Below are positions 17,799-26,915 of a DNA stretch of 64,000 nucleotides, one piece after another. The notes under the pieces were generated by a model. That model did not search any database. It was not told the origin of the DNA and saw only the letters and a program-made list of their open reading frames with translations. The position numbers and the translations under genes were made by a program. Source of the DNA: Pseudoduganella dura (GTDB lineage: Bacteria > Pseudomonadota > Gammaproteobacteria > Burkholderiales > Burkholderiaceae_D). Location: positions 1,612,001 through 1,676,000 of the forward strand of contig NZ_WNWM01000002.1 in the NCBI RefSeq assembly GCF_009727155.1. The letters run 5' to 3'. The first letter of the stretch is position 1, and every line of letters begins with the position of its first letter.

Positions 17799-18917
17799 TC
17801 ATACCTTGATGAACCAGCGCCGTCGCCACATCCCCCAGGCGACGGCGAACATGGCCAGCACGAACGCCACCGCATGGAGCAGCGAAGCGGCCTTCGGCGA
17901 CACCGGCAGCGCCGCGATCGGCGCATACAGCGCCGCGCTCCAGCCGAAGTGGCCGATCGCGTTCGCCGCCAGGCCGGACAGCGCATACAGAAACAGCGCA
18001 TTCATGCCGAAGATGACGAGCGGTCGCGCCAGCGCCGCGGCGCGCGCCCGCAGCGCGGTGGACGGCGCCGCATCCAGCAGCCAGTAGAAGGCCCCGAACA
18101 CCAGCAGCGCCCAGCCCGTGGTCATCACGCAGAACGACGTGGTCCACAGGCTTTTGTTGACCGGCATGAGCACCACGTCCAGCATCGCGCCGGCCAGCAC
18201 GAACGCCAGCCCGGCCAGCAGCATCCAGACGGTGCGCCCGGCGTCATCGACATGCGCGGCCAGCCACCTGCCGGCGAGCACGCCGAAAAGCTGGCTGCAC
18301 AGCGCGGGAACGGTCGTAAACAGTCCTTCCGGGTCCCATGTCTTCGCCGGCGCCCACAAGTGCCCGGGCATCAGCATGCGGTCGATCCACGATGCCGCGT
18401 CACCGCCCTTCTCCAGCACGCCCGCGGCGATGGCGCCGTCGGCGCCCGGCACCGGCAACAGCAGCATCACGCCGCTGTAAAGCGCCAGCAGCGCGGCGAT
18501 CCACCCGAGCTGCGCGCGCCAGCCGAAGTAAACGACGATCGGCGCCGCCAGCGCGGTGCACAGCGCGATCCGCTGCAGCACGCCGGGAATGCGCACGGTG
18601 GCGAAATCGAACGCGGGAAACAGGTTGAGGAACAGGCCGATCGCGAAGATCAGCGCCGCCCGCCGCCACAGCCTTGCGAGCAGCGCGGGCCGGTCGGCGC
18701 CGGCATCGGCCTGGCGCCCCAGCGACAGCGTCATCGACACGCCGCCGATGAACAGGAAGAAGGGAAAGATCCAGTCGGTGAAGGTCCAGCCGTGCCAGTC
18801 GGCATGCGCCAGCTGGGAATACAGGTTGCCCCAATCGCCGGGATTGTTCACCAGCAGCATCGCGGCGATCGTGAAGCCGCGGAAGGCGTCGAGGGAAAGC
18901 AAGCGTTGCGAAGGCAT
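17799..18917 (-). CDS. NagX-like acyltransferase-fold membrane protein
   Basis: This 372-residue polytopic membrane protein begins MPSQRLLSLDAFRGFTIAAMLLVNNPGDWGNLYSQLAHADWHGWTFTDWIFPFFLFIGGVSM. That is the conserved opening of the family that includes NagX and the bacterial homologues of heparan-alpha-glucosaminide N-acetyltransferase (DUF5009/DUF1624). About ten membrane segments follow. NagX-type genes often accompany N-acetylglucosamine use, but no nag genes are seen here. The start may be ATG 18935 (adds MPGDSR) or 18917. The 5' end is only about 80 bp from the stop of a truncated oxidoreductase gene on the same strand. Confidence 0.85.
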   Translation of the reverse strand: MPSQRLLSLDAFRGFTIAAMLLVNNPGDWGNLYSQLAHADWHGWTFTDWIFPFFLFIGGVSMTLSLGRQADAGADRPALLARLWRRAALIFAIGLFLNLFPAFDFATVRIPGVLQRIALCTALAAPIVVYFGWRAQLGWIAALLALYSGVMLLLPVPGADGAIAAGVLEKGGDAASWIDRMLMPGHLWAPAKTWDPEGLFTTVPALCSQLFGVLAGRWLAAHVDDAGRTVWMLLAGLAFVLAGAMLDVVLMPVNKSLWTTSFCVMTTGWALLVFGAFYWLLDAAPSTALRARAAALARPLVIFGMNALFLYALSGLAANAIGHFGWSAALYAPIAALPVSPKAASLLHAVAFVLAMFAVAWGMWRRRWFIKV

Positions 18918-18999
18918 CCTGGAATCCCCGGGCATGGTCGAGCGCCGAATATAGAGCACGCCGTCATCGCTGTCCATCGCCGCGCCCCGGCGCCCCGGG

Positions 19000-19611
19000 T
19001 CACGCCAGCTCGCGCGCCTTGATGTCGGCGATCGGGCCGAGGATCGTGTTGTCGAACGCGGCCCGGCCGGTGCCTTCGGCCAGCTTGCGGGGGAAGTCCG
19101 GGTTGGCCAGCGCGCCGCGGCCAAGGGCCACGATGTGCGCGCCGCCGTCCAGTACCTGCGCGGCGCGCGCCGGGTCGTGCAGATTGCCGTTGGCGATCAG
19201 GGTGGTGCCCGGCGCATACCGGCGTGCCAGTGTCGCCAGGCTGTCGGCGCCGCCCGGGAACGCCGGCTGCCACGCTTCGAACTCGGTCACGTGGATGAAG
19301 TCCAGGCCCGCATCCGCCAGCGTGCCGAACACCGCTTCCGCATCCGCCTCGCCGCCGCCCCACTTGTGCGTGAAGTCGTTGACCTTGCCCTGCGAGATGC
19401 GCATGCCCACCGGCATATCGTCACCCACCGCCGCGCGCACCGCGTCGCACACGGCCACGAGCAGTTTCAGGCGCTGGTGGGTAGTGCCGCCCCAGCCATC
19501 GGTGCGCAGGTTGGTGTGCGCGGTCAGGAACTGGTCGAGCAGGTAGCCGTTGGCGCCATGGATCTCGATCCCGTCGAATGCGGCCGTGCCGATCGCGCGG
19601 CGCGCGCCGCG
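19000..19611 (-). pseudogene. N-terminally truncated Old Yellow Enzyme-type NADH:flavin oxidoreductase
   Basis: Only the C-terminal half of an OYE TIM-barrel remains. It runs from ARRAIGTAAFDGIEIHGANGYLLDQFL through PVGMRISQGKVNDF to IANGNLHDPARAAQVLDGGAHIVALGRGALANPDFPRKL. The FMN-binding His-Gly-Ala and the phosphate-binding G-R-G-x-x-A-N-P-D-x-P are present. The N-terminal half, with the first FMN-binding strands and catalytic residues, is absent: upstream of about 19611 the sequence becomes the LysR gene on the other strand. About 205 residues are left of a usual 350-370. It is very unlikely to fold or act. Confidence 0.8.
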
Positions 19612-20241
19612 CTTGCGCCGGCCAGCGTCACCGCCAGCGGCGTGCTGCGCGCCACGGCGCCGGAAGTGTTCGGCCAGAGCGCCATCATGCCGCTGATTCC
19701 GCAATTGCTGGCCGACCACCCGGCGCTGCGCGTGGACCTGCGCCTGACGGACCGAATCGTCGACCTGGTCGGCGAAGGCCTCGATGTGGCGCTGCGCATC
19801 GCCCCGCTGCGCGACTCGGCGCTGGTGGCGCGGCGCATCGCGGGCAACCCCCGCATCCTGTGCGCATCGCCCCGCTACCTGAAGCGGCACGGCACGCCGC
19901 GCACCGTGCAGGAACTGGCATCGCACCAATGCCTGGTCCTGCAGGGCCTGAACGGGTGGACGTTCAACGACGGCGCACGCACCGTGCAGGTCGACGGCGC
20001 GTTCGCCAGCACCAGCGTGGGCGCGATCCGCGCCGCCGCCGAGCAGGGCCTCGGCATCGCCCGCCTCACCTGGTGGGACGTGCGCCAGCCGCTGGCCGAG
20101 CGCAAGCTGGTATCGATCGCGCTGCGGGATGGCGATCCCGGCGAGCAGGATGTGTGGGCACTGCTGCCCACGCGCCGCTACACGCCGCTGCGCGTGCGCA
20201 TCTTCCTCGACGCGCTCACGGCGGCGCTGGCGGCCGCGTGA
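19558..20241 (+). pseudogene. LysR-type regulator lacking its DNA-binding domain
   Basis: From about 19610 the reading frame is a clean LysR substrate-binding domain: ASGVLRATAPEVFGQSAIMPLIPQLLADHPALRVDLRLTDRIVDLVGEGLDVALRIAPLRDSALVARRIAGNPRILCASPRYL, then GLGIARLTWWDVRQPLAERKLVSI. The N-terminal winged helix-turn-helix of about 85 residues is missing. An ATG at 19558 keeps the frame open, but its first residues are antisense to the OYE fragment. Divergent OYE-lysR pairs are a standard arrangement, so one deletion removing both 5' ends and the shared promoter explains both truncations. Confidence 0.8.
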
Positions 20242-20294
20242 CAACGGGCGGCGTCCGGTTGACGCCCGGCCGCGCGTTCACCGATACTTCGCGC

Positions 20295-21203
20295 ATGACT
20301 TCGTACATCGGCCGCTTCGCCCCCTCTCCCACCGGTCCCCTGCACCTCGGCTCGCTCGTGGCGGCGATGGCCAGCTACCTCGACGCGAAGGTGCACGAAG
20401 GCCGGTGGCTGGTGCGCATCGAGGATGTCGACCGCGACCGAAACGTGCCCGGCGCCGATGAGCACATTCTCGCGTCGCTGCGGCGCTGCGGCATGGCGTG
20501 GGATGGCGAGGTCACGTGGCAAACGCGCCGCGGGGACCTGTACGAAGCGGCACTGCTTCAACTGGCGCCGCACGTCTACCCGTGCGGCTGCTCGCGCCGG
20601 GAAATCGCCGATTCACAGACCCGCCTGCAAACGCGGCTGGCCCTGCCACCCAACGCCACCCTCGTCTATCCGGGCACGTGCCGCGCCGGCCTGGCGCCGG
20701 GCAAGGCGCCGCGCGCACTGCGGCTGCGCACGCCGCTGCCCACCTGCGTGATCGGCTTCGAAGACCGCTGGCACGGCCATGTCGAGCAGGACATCGCGAC
20801 CGAAGTCGGCGATTACGTGATCCGCCGCGCGGACGGCTTCTGGGCCTACCAGCTCGCCGTGGTCGTCGACGACGCCGCGCAAGGCATCACCGACATCGTG
20901 CGCGGCGCCGACCTGCTCGACTCCACGCCCCGCCAGCTCTACCTGCAGGAGCTGCTGGGCGCGCCGCACCCGCGCTACCTGCACGTGCCCGTGGTGGTCA
21001 ATGCCGATGGCGAAAAACTGTCGAAGCAGACCGGCGCGGCGGCGTTCGACAACGGCGCGCCGCCGGCGCAATTGCTGGCGGGCAGCCTACTGCCCGCGGC
21101 CCGCTTTCTCGGCATGGAAATCCAGGCCGGCACCATCCCCGCGTTCTGGCGCGCCGCCGTGCCGGCGTGGGAAAACCTGCTGCGCGACCGCGGCGGCCTG
21201 TAA
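20295..21203 (+). CDS. gluQ: Glutamyl-Q tRNA(Asp) synthetase
   Basis: This 302-residue protein attaches glutamate to queuosine-34 of tRNA(Asp). The class I aminoacyl-tRNA synthetase signature is GRFAPSPTGPLHLGS (HIGH equivalent) at residues 6-20. RIEDVDRDRNVPGADEHIL follows. The Zn ligands Y-P-C-G-C-S and Y-P-G-T-C-R are in place, as is the KMSKS-like DGEKLSKQTGA. The anticodon-binding domain of GltX is absent, as expected for GluQRS, and the length is typical. The ATG at 20295 gives the conserved M-x-x-Y-I-G-R-F start. There is no clear ribosome binding site. Confidence 0.95.
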   Translation: MTSYIGRFAPSPTGPLHLGSLVAAMASYLDAKVHEGRWLVRIEDVDRDRNVPGADEHILASLRRCGMAWDGEVTWQTRRGDLYEAALLQLAPHVYPCGCSRREIADSQTRLQTRLALPPNATLVYPGTCRAGLAPGKAPRALRLRTPLPTCVIGFEDRWHGHVEQDIATEVGDYVIRRADGFWAYQLAVVVDDAAQGITDIVRGADLLDSTPRQLYLQELLGAPHPRYLHVPVVVNADGEKLSKQTGAAAFDNGAPPAQLLAGSLLPAARFLGMEIQAGTIPAFWRAAVPAWENLLRDRGGL

Positions 21204-21311
21204 AGCCGGCCTGTAAAGCTTGGCTGCATGGCCGGGCAGCAAAACGGTACTGTAGCGGTGCGCCGGCCCGCGCCGCGCCGTCGTAGCATGGGCGCCCCAA
21301 AGGAGCCCCTC

Positions 21312-22094
21312 ATGAAACCACTTTCCATTCTCCTGTGCGCGCTGGCCGCACCCGCCCTTGCCCAGCAATCCGTGCCGCCGTCCGTCGGTCCGGCCGGCGC
21401 GCCGAAAAGCACCAAAACCCAGGTACTGGAAGCCGGCGCCAAGGTATTGCAGAGCGCGGCGCCGATGCGCGGCTTCGACATTTACCTCGTCGGCTTCCAC
21501 CCGATGAAGGACGCGCCCGAGCTGCAGATGGAGGCCCACCACTGGTGCCACCAGCGCAACGAGGATTTCGCGCAGTGCATCCTGTTCGACGGCAACACGG
21601 CCGCGGCCAACATGAACGGCGTCGAGTACATCATTTCCGAGAAGGCCTACCAGCTGCTGCCGGTAGCCGAGCGCAAATTCTGGCACCCGCACAACGGCGA
21701 GATCCTCAGCGGCCAGCTGGTGGCGCCGGGCCTGCCGGATGCGGCCGAGAAAGCGCTGATGAAGACCAAGATGAACAGCTACGGCAAGACCTGGCATACC
21801 TGGAACACGGGCCACGAAGGCCATACCGGCGAAGCGCTGCCGCTGGGCGAGGCGCAACTGGCATGGTCGTTCAGCCGCGACGGCGAAGCAATGCCGGCAA
21901 TGGTGCAGAAGCGCGACCGCAAGCTCGGCATCGACAGCGCGGCGAAACGGCGCGACCGCGCCGACCTTCGGGCATTGGCCAGGCCGCAACCGGGCGTGGA
22001 TGCGCTGAAGGGCAAGTTCGCCCGGCCAACGACGCCGATTCCAGGTGTCGTCGACGCGTTGCCCAGGCCTGCGGTGAACTCAGCGGAACAATAG
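21312..22094 (+). CDS. Secreted DUF1264 (OBAP-like) protein
   Basis: This 260-residue protein has a signal peptide (MKPLSILLCALAAPALA-QQ). The core GFDIYLVGFHPMKDAPELQMEAHHWCHQRNEDFAQCILFDGNTAAANMNGVEYIISEKAYQLLPVAERKFWHPHNGEILSGQLVAPGLP matches DUF1264, the family of plant oil-body-associated proteins. Many His residues suggest metal binding. The tail (AKRRDRADLRALARPQPG) is basic. AAGGAG lies seven bases before the ATG. The function in bacteria is unknown and neighbours give no clue. Confidence 0.82.
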   Translation: MKPLSILLCALAAPALAQQSVPPSVGPAGAPKSTKTQVLEAGAKVLQSAAPMRGFDIYLVGFHPMKDAPELQMEAHHWCHQRNEDFAQCILFDGNTAAANMNGVEYIISEKAYQLLPVAERKFWHPHNGEILSGQLVAPGLPDAAEKALMKTKMNSYGKTWHTWNTGHEGHTGEALPLGEAQLAWSFSRDGEAMPAMVQKRDRKLGIDSAAKRRDRADLRALARPQPGVDALKGKFARPTTPIPGVVDALPRPAVNSAEQ

Positions 22095-22200
22095 CGCGTG
22101 CCTTTGTAGGACTGGTCCTCCGCGCGATCGTGGGCTGGCGAACAGACCCATGGATGGCTCCGGCGCACACTGCCTCCATCGTTCGAACAGGAGGTGAATC

Positions 22201-22604
22201 ATGCGCCGTGCCATTCTTCCCGCTGCCCTCAGCCTGGCCTTGCTGGCCGGCTCGGGCGCGCTCGCCAACGACCAGATCTACAAATGCATCGATCCGAACG
22301 GCGCCACGCTGTTATCCGACAAGCCATGCGCCGTGATCGAATCCGTGCCGGCCGACACGGCGCCGGCCGAAGGCGTAACGGTTTCCGGCGACGTTGCCGC
22401 GCAGCCCGCCGTCGAGCAGGGGCGCGGGCAAGTCGCCAAGGAATACTACAAGCTGCCGACGGCTGAAGTCGACCAGGGCAATGGAACAGGAAACCGCTCG
22501 CCAGCACCCCGCCGAAGGTCGACGTGGCCACGCTGAAGGCCGCCCGGCTGAAGCTGGAACTGGAAGACAAGACGGCGTCGCTGCGCCAGGCCAGCCTCGA
22601 CTGA
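22201..22604 (+). pseudogene. DUF4124 periplasmic protein, probably frameshifted
   Basis: The gene starts well: AGGAGGTGAATC precedes the ATG, and the product has a signal peptide (MRRAILPAALSLALLAGSGALA). A DUF4124-like opening NDQIYKCIDPNGATLLSDKPC follows. From about 22480 the frame turns into Arg/Pro-rich sequence and stops at 22534-22536 after 111 residues. In another frame the DNA right after it reads LASTPPKVDVATLKAARLKLELEDKTASLRQASLD and stops at 22602-22604. This is coding-like, helical sequence of the kind expected at the end of the gene. A one- or two-base indel near 22475-22500 would join them. A sequencing error is possible. Confidence 0.65.
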
Positions 22605-22927
22605 GTGTGGCGCCAGGGCGACACCCTGGCTTGCATGAATTAAGTCATTGCGCGCATCGGCCGTCCGCACCAGTACTGCGGTGGCTTGCAGAGTGAAGTC
22701 TCCCGCCCTTGCCGCTAGCGCTACCAAAGTTTGTTCATCGCTCCGCATTCCCTGGCGGACACATCCGTATTGACGTGGCACTTTGTTACAAATAATTCAT
22801 CTTTCCTCTTTGACACATGGTTGGCTGCCTGCCGAGAATGGTTTGCCGCGTTGATCAAAAATCAACCGTACCGGCGACCCCGGTCGCGGCAATTTTGGTG
22901 CTCACTCAACCACAACAAGGAATGCAC
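22605..22927. other. 323-bp region before the PEP-CTERM gene
   Basis: No gene is seen. The left 130 bp have mixed composition and look like decayed or untranslated sequence. From 22770 the DNA is AT-richer (TTGACGTGGCACTTTGTTAC, then AATAATTCATC) and probably holds the promoter of the PEP-CTERM gene, which has AAGGA before its ATG. Confidence 0.45.
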
Positions 22928-23662
22928 ATGAAGATGAAGCAGGCTTACATGGTGTTGGCATTGGCGTTTGCTGCGGGCGGTGCCGCCGCGGCCACGACGG
23001 ACTTTTCTTCCGGCACACAAGGCTGGCAGGGAACCCAGCCGGCGGACGGCAATGGCTATTCGGCCATCGACACGTCGCTGGGCAATGACGCACCGGCCTA
23101 CCGCACGGTCATCAACAACTTCGGTATCACGTTCGCCAACAGCACGAACGCCGAATTCGTGCGCGACTATACGGCGACCTCGGCAGTAACATTCGGCATC
23201 GACGTGCTGACGCAGCAGGTCAGCTACTTCGGCCAGGACGTCACGCGCGACCTGGTGCTCGAGCTGCGCGACTATGACAACGCCGGCAACGGGCTGCCTT
23301 ACACCAGCGTGTGGTACACGATCGGCACGCTGGACGCCTCGGTGGGTGGCTGGCAGCACTTCTCCGTGACCATCGGCGACACGTCGGCCGGCGGCCTGCC
23401 GTCGGGCTGGGGCGGCTACGGCGCCGAGGATGCGGTCGGCAATCCGTTCCTGCCGGCGGACCGCACGTTCGCCAGCGTGCTGGCCGGCGTCGATGAAATC
23501 GCCTTCACCACTTACAAGCCGGGCTTTGCGTATGGCTTCACCGACTTCGACGTTGCCGTCGACAACATCAGCGTCAGCGCCGTGCCGGAACCGGGCACGT
23601 ACGCGATGCTGCTGGCCGGCCTGGGCCTGGTGGGCGCCGCCGCCCGCCGCCGCCGTGGCTGA
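22928..23662 (+). CDS. PEP-CTERM sorting domain protein
   Basis: This 244-residue exported protein has an N-terminal signal peptide (MKMKQAYMVLALAFAAGGAAAA). It ends in the tripartite sorting signal VPEPGTYAMLLAGLGLVGAAARRRRG: the PEP motif, a hydrophobic helix and Arg cluster. Exosortase (XrtA/EpsH) cleaves such signals in bacteria that make exopolysaccharide. The body (DFSSGTQGWQGTQPADGNGYSAIDTSLGND, TSVWYTIGTLDASVGGWQHFSVTI, VDEIAFTTYKPGFAYGFTDFDVAVDNISV) resembles a carbohydrate-binding-like beta-sandwich. No exosortase gene lies in the window. AAGGA ends seven bases before ATG 22928. Confidence 0.9.
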   Translation: MKMKQAYMVLALAFAAGGAAAATTDFSSGTQGWQGTQPADGNGYSAIDTSLGNDAPAYRTVINNFGITFANSTNAEFVRDYTATSAVTFGIDVLTQQVSYFGQDVTRDLVLELRDYDNAGNGLPYTSVWYTIGTLDASVGGWQHFSVTIGDTSAGGLPSGWGGYGAEDAVGNPFLPADRTFASVLAGVDEIAFTTYKPGFAYGFTDFDVAVDNISVSAVPEPGTYAMLLAGLGLVGAAARRRRG

Positions 23663-23682
23663 TGCCTGACGCCTGATCATGC

Positions 23683-23715
23683 TCCCCGGCGCGGCGCGGC
23701 CGCACGCGCCGGGGA
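23683..23715 (+). terminator. Strong GC hairpin after the PEP-CTERM gene
   Basis: TCCCCGGCGCG (23683-23693) pairs perfectly with CGCGCCGGGGA (23705-23715), 20 bp after the stop codon. There is no T-tract, so it may be a Rho-dependent or mRNA-stabilising hairpin instead of a canonical terminator. Confidence 0.45.
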
Positions 23716-23904
23716 ACGGGACGGCGATCGCCTGGTGCGGATCGCCGTCATCCTTGCGTTCCCGGCTGCAGTCGTACTCCAGGCCGTGCCCGCTGCCATG
23801 CCTGATGCCGCTCTTGTTGCCCTCTGTTGCCGTCGTTCCCTGCCGTCACGTTTCGCTCGATGCCGGCTCTATAATGCGCGGTCTGCCGATTCCGCGAGAG
23901 AGCC

Positions 23905-24678
23905 ATGAGCACACCCGATCCCCGTCCCGCCGTCGTCCTGCTGCACAGTTCGATGAGTTCGCGCAGCCAGTGGGCCGCGCTGATGGCCGCGCACGAAGCG
24001 CGCTACCGTTTCATCGCGCTCGACCTGCTAGGCTACGGCAAGGCGCCGTTCCCCGATGAAGCGATGCGTTCGAACTTTTCGCTGGCGCACGAAGTGGCGG
24101 CCGTGCAGGCCGCGCTGGCATCGCACCTCGGCGAAGACGAACCGTTCCACCTGATCGGCCATTCCTACGGCGGCGCCATCGCGTTGCGGCTGGCGCGCAC
24201 GGCGCCCGCGCGGATCCGCTCGCTGGCCGTGTTCGAACCCGTCGCCTTCCACCTGCTTGAGGCTGCCGATCCCGGCCGTGCCGAAGTGAGCGCCGTCATC
24301 GCCGCGATCGAAGCCGCCGCCACGGCGGAAGAAGCGACGCGCAGCTTCATCGACTACTGGAACGGGCCCGGCGCCTTCGACGCGATGCCGGCTCCCGTGC
24401 GCGAGCGCTTCACGGCCCAGGTGGCCAAGGTGAAGCTCGACTTCGTCGCCCTGACCGGCGACCCCGCCACGCTGCGCGACATGGCGGCGATCGGCATCCC
24501 CGCCCTCGTGCTCACCGGCCGCGCCGGCCCCGCTTCCACCCGCGCCGTGGCCACCCGCCTCGCCGCCGCCCTCCCCCGCGCCGCCACCGCCCGGACGCCC
24601 GGCGGCCATATGGCCCCCATCACGCACGCCGCCGACGTCAACCGCGAACTGGTCGACTTCCTGCAAAAGGTTTCCTGA
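23905..24678 (+). CDS. Alpha/beta hydrolase
   Basis: This 257-residue soluble hydrolase carries the oxyanion segment VVLLHSSMSSRSQW. The nucleophile elbow LIGHSYGGAIAL has Ser87 in G-H-S-Y-G-G, and the catalytic His is in TPGGHMAP (His235). The expected acidic residue after strand 6 is not obvious: the segment reads ALVLTGRAGPAST, so the third triad member must lie elsewhere or is lost. Substrate is unknown; the cap region is short and Ala/Glu-rich. The ATG follows GAGAGAGCC. It stands alone between the PEP-CTERM gene and a repeat. Confidence 0.85.
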   Translation: MSTPDPRPAVVLLHSSMSSRSQWAALMAAHEARYRFIALDLLGYGKAPFPDEAMRSNFSLAHEVAAVQAALASHLGEDEPFHLIGHSYGGAIALRLARTAPARIRSLAVFEPVAFHLLEAADPGRAEVSAVIAAIEAAATAEEATRSFIDYWNGPGAFDAMPAPVRERFTAQVAKVKLDFVALTGDPATLRDMAAIGIPALVLTGRAGPASTRAVATRLAAALPRAATARTPGGHMAPITHAADVNRELVDFLQKVS

Positions 24679-24739
24679 AAGCGCGCCGTCCGGCGATCCG
24701 GCCTGCCCGGCATTCCGGCAGCGCTACTGTTCAAGCTAT

Positions 24740-24773
24740 CCGGTGTCGGACACCTGAAGGTGTCGGACACCGG
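24740..24773. repeat. Double GGTGTCGGACACC palindrome
   Basis: Two copies of the 13-bp core (24742-24754 and 24759-24771) are separated by TGAA, and the outer CCGG/CCGG extends the whole to an inverted repeat. It is followed by TTTTCGCC. It belongs to the family at 50241, which has the GGTGTCAGACAC form. Confidence 0.88.
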
Positions 24774-24902
24774 TTTTCGCCAGCGTGCAGCCGATATTCA
24801 CGCAAAAAAACCGGTATCCGACGACAGCGACGCAAGCTGTCTGCAATGTCGAAATTCGCTCATCTGAACGGTATCAGGATCTTCCCCGGTTTTTTGGAAT
24901 CA

Positions 24903-26843
24903 TCAGCGGGCGCTGGCCGGTTCCAGCCGGAACACGCTCATCGTCCGCACCAGTGCGCGGCCCTGCTCTTCCAGGCTGGCCGAGGCGGCGGCGGTCTGTT
25001 CGACCAGTGCGGCGTTGTGCTGGGTGACGTCGTCGATCTGCGTGATCGCGATGTTGACCTGCTCGATACCCGAGCTTTGCTCGCTGGACGCCTGCGAAAT
25101 ATCCTGCACCAGGCCGGCCACGCGTTGCACGCTGTCGAGGATCTTCGCCATCGCTTCGCCCGCGCTGCCGGCCAGCGCGTTGCCGGCGCCCACCTTGGCC
25201 ACGCTGGCATCGATCAGCGCCTTGATTTCCCTGGCGGCGGCGGCCGAACGCTGCGCCAGCGTGCGCACTTCGCCGGCCACCACGGCGAAGCCGCGCCCCT
25301 GCTCGCCGGCACGCGCCGCTTCCACGGCGGCGTTCAGCGCCAGGATGTTGGTCTGGAACGCGATGCCGTCGATCACGGCGATGATGTCGACGATGCGGCG
25401 CGAGTCTGCGTCGATCTCGCCCATCGTGCTCACCACGCGCAATACCGCGTCGCTGCCCTGCCGAGCCACGCCGGTAGCGGCGCGCACCAGCGTATCGGCA
25501 TTGCGCGCATGCTCCACGTTCTGCCGCACCGTCGCCGTCAGTTCCTCCATCGATGCCGCCGTCTCTTCCAGGTTGGAGGCCTGCGATTCGATCCGCGTCG
25601 ACAGGTCGGCGTTGCCGCTGGCGATGTCGGCGGTGGCGGCGCTGATCGCGTCCACGCTCACGCGCACGTCGCCGACGATGCCCCGCAGGCTTTCGTTCAT
25701 GTCGCGCAGCGCGCGCAGCATCTGCCCCACTTCGTTCGGCGGGCCCACGTCGATGTCGCCGGCCAGGTCGCCGGCGGCCACGCGCTGCGCCACCAGCACC
25801 GCGCGATTCATCGGCACCGTCACCGAGCGCGCAACCAGCAGCCCGGCCAGGCCGGCCAGGCCCACCAGCACCGCCAGCGCGGCGATCATCAGCGCACGGT
25901 CGCGTTCGAAGTCGGCGATGCGTTCCTCGAACACGGTATGGAGCACTGCGCGCGATGCGTCGTTCAGCGCGAACAGCGCGTCGATCGTTTTCGTGGCGTC
26001 GCCGAAGAAGGCATCGGAAGATGCCGTGATCTCGGCCGCCGCCACCACTTCGTCGCCGGCGCGCCGCGTCAATGCGCGCACCGCGTCGGCGCTTTCCTTC
26101 ATCCGCGGCCCCAGTTCGGCGGCAAAGCGCGGATTGGCGCGGGCCGCCTTGTCGAAGGCGTTCATGGTCTGCGCCAGCCGGTCTTCGGCACGCGCCAGCA
26201 GCGCCGAGACGGCGAAGCGCTCTTCCGGCGAACCTTCATGGCGCGTCAGCAGAACCGCTGCGCGCGCCCGCAGCTTGCCCAGTTCCTCGGTGAGCACCGG
26301 CATCTGGAACACGGTCGCCTGCAGCAGCTGGTAGGTGTCGCGCTCCGGGTCGAGCGACAGGCCGTAATGGTCGCCGATCAGTTCCTGCAGCCGCATCAGC
26401 CGCAGCACGATCGAGGAATGGACGGCAAAACTGTCCGCCGGCGCGATGTCCTTGCGCGCAACCGCCGCGGCCACGCCTTGCCAGTCGCGCCTTGCGCCAT
26501 CCCGCAAGGCGGCCAGTTCGCCATCGCCGGTGGCCGCGACTGCCGCATCGATGGCGTCGAAGGCCGCGTCGGCTTCCCGCTGCTTGGCGGCGCGGCGCGC
26601 TTCGGCATCGCCGCCGGCCAGCACCATCGCCGACAGGCCGCGGTGCTGCTGCGCCAGCCGCACGCCTTTCAGCACATCGGCCACCGCCGGCATGCCGGCC
26701 AGCTCGGCTTCGTAGGCGGCCCGCGCCTTTCCCGCCTCATGCAGGTACAGCCAGCCGGGGATCGCCGCCATCGCAAGCGACAGCACGGCCAGGAAAAGAA
26801 ATTTGTGGGAAAGCTTCAGGCGGGAAAGGAACGGCGCGAACAT
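24903..26843 (-). CDS. Methyl-accepting chemotaxis protein
   Basis: This is a transmembrane chemoreceptor of about 646 residues. TM1 is [22 protein letters not shown] large periplasmic helical domain starts [22 protein letters not shown], resembling nitrate/nitrite-sensing or four-helix ligand domains. TM2 is [22 protein letters not shown], followed by HAMP ([22 protein letters not shown]). The signalling hairpin tip [41 protein letters not shown] is fully conserved. The class is Tsr-like without a C-terminal CheR pentapeptide (ends RLEPASAR). The ATG at 26843 is preferred over GTG 26864 because GGAG lies eight bases before it. No che genes are nearby. Confidence 0.93.
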   Translation of the reverse strand: MFAPFLSRLKLSHKFLFLAVLSLAMAAIPGWLYLHEAGKARAAYEAELAGMPAVADVLKGVRLAQQHRGLSAMVLAGGDAEARRAAKQREADAAFDAIDAAVAATGDGELAALRDGARRDWQGVAAAVARKDIAPADSFAVHSSIVLRLMRLQELIGDHYGLSLDPERDTYQLLQATVFQMPVLTEELGKLRARAAVLLTRHEGSPEERFAVSALLARAEDRLAQTMNAFDKAARANPRFAAELGPRMKESADAVRALTRRAGDEVVAAAEITASSDAFFGDATKTIDALFALNDASRAVLHTVFEERIADFERDRALMIAALAVLVGLAGLAGLLVARSVTVPMNRAVLVAQRVAAGDLAGDIDVGPPNEVGQMLRALRDMNESLRGIVGDVRVSVDAISAATADIASGNADLSTRIESQASNLEETAASMEELTATVRQNVEHARNADTLVRAATGVARQGSDAVLRVVSTMGEIDADSRRIVDIIAVIDGIAFQTNILALNAAVEAARAGEQGRGFAVVAGEVRTLAQRSAAAAREIKALIDASVAKVGAGNALAGSAGEAMAKILDSVQRVAGLVQDISQASSEQSSGIEQVNIAITQIDDVTQHNAALVEQTAAASASLEEQGRALVRTMSVFRLEPASAR

Positions 26844-26915
26844 CGGGTAATCTCCAGTCGACACGGCATGCTGACGAAGATTCTATCCCGCAACAAATGA
26901 CGCAATGCAACAAAA

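Noticed and set aside
22770..22810. Sigma-54 promoter before the PEP-CTERM gene
   Set aside because: TGGCAC is present, but the -12 element reads TTTGTTACA instead of TTGCA with the right spacing, so the match is too weak.
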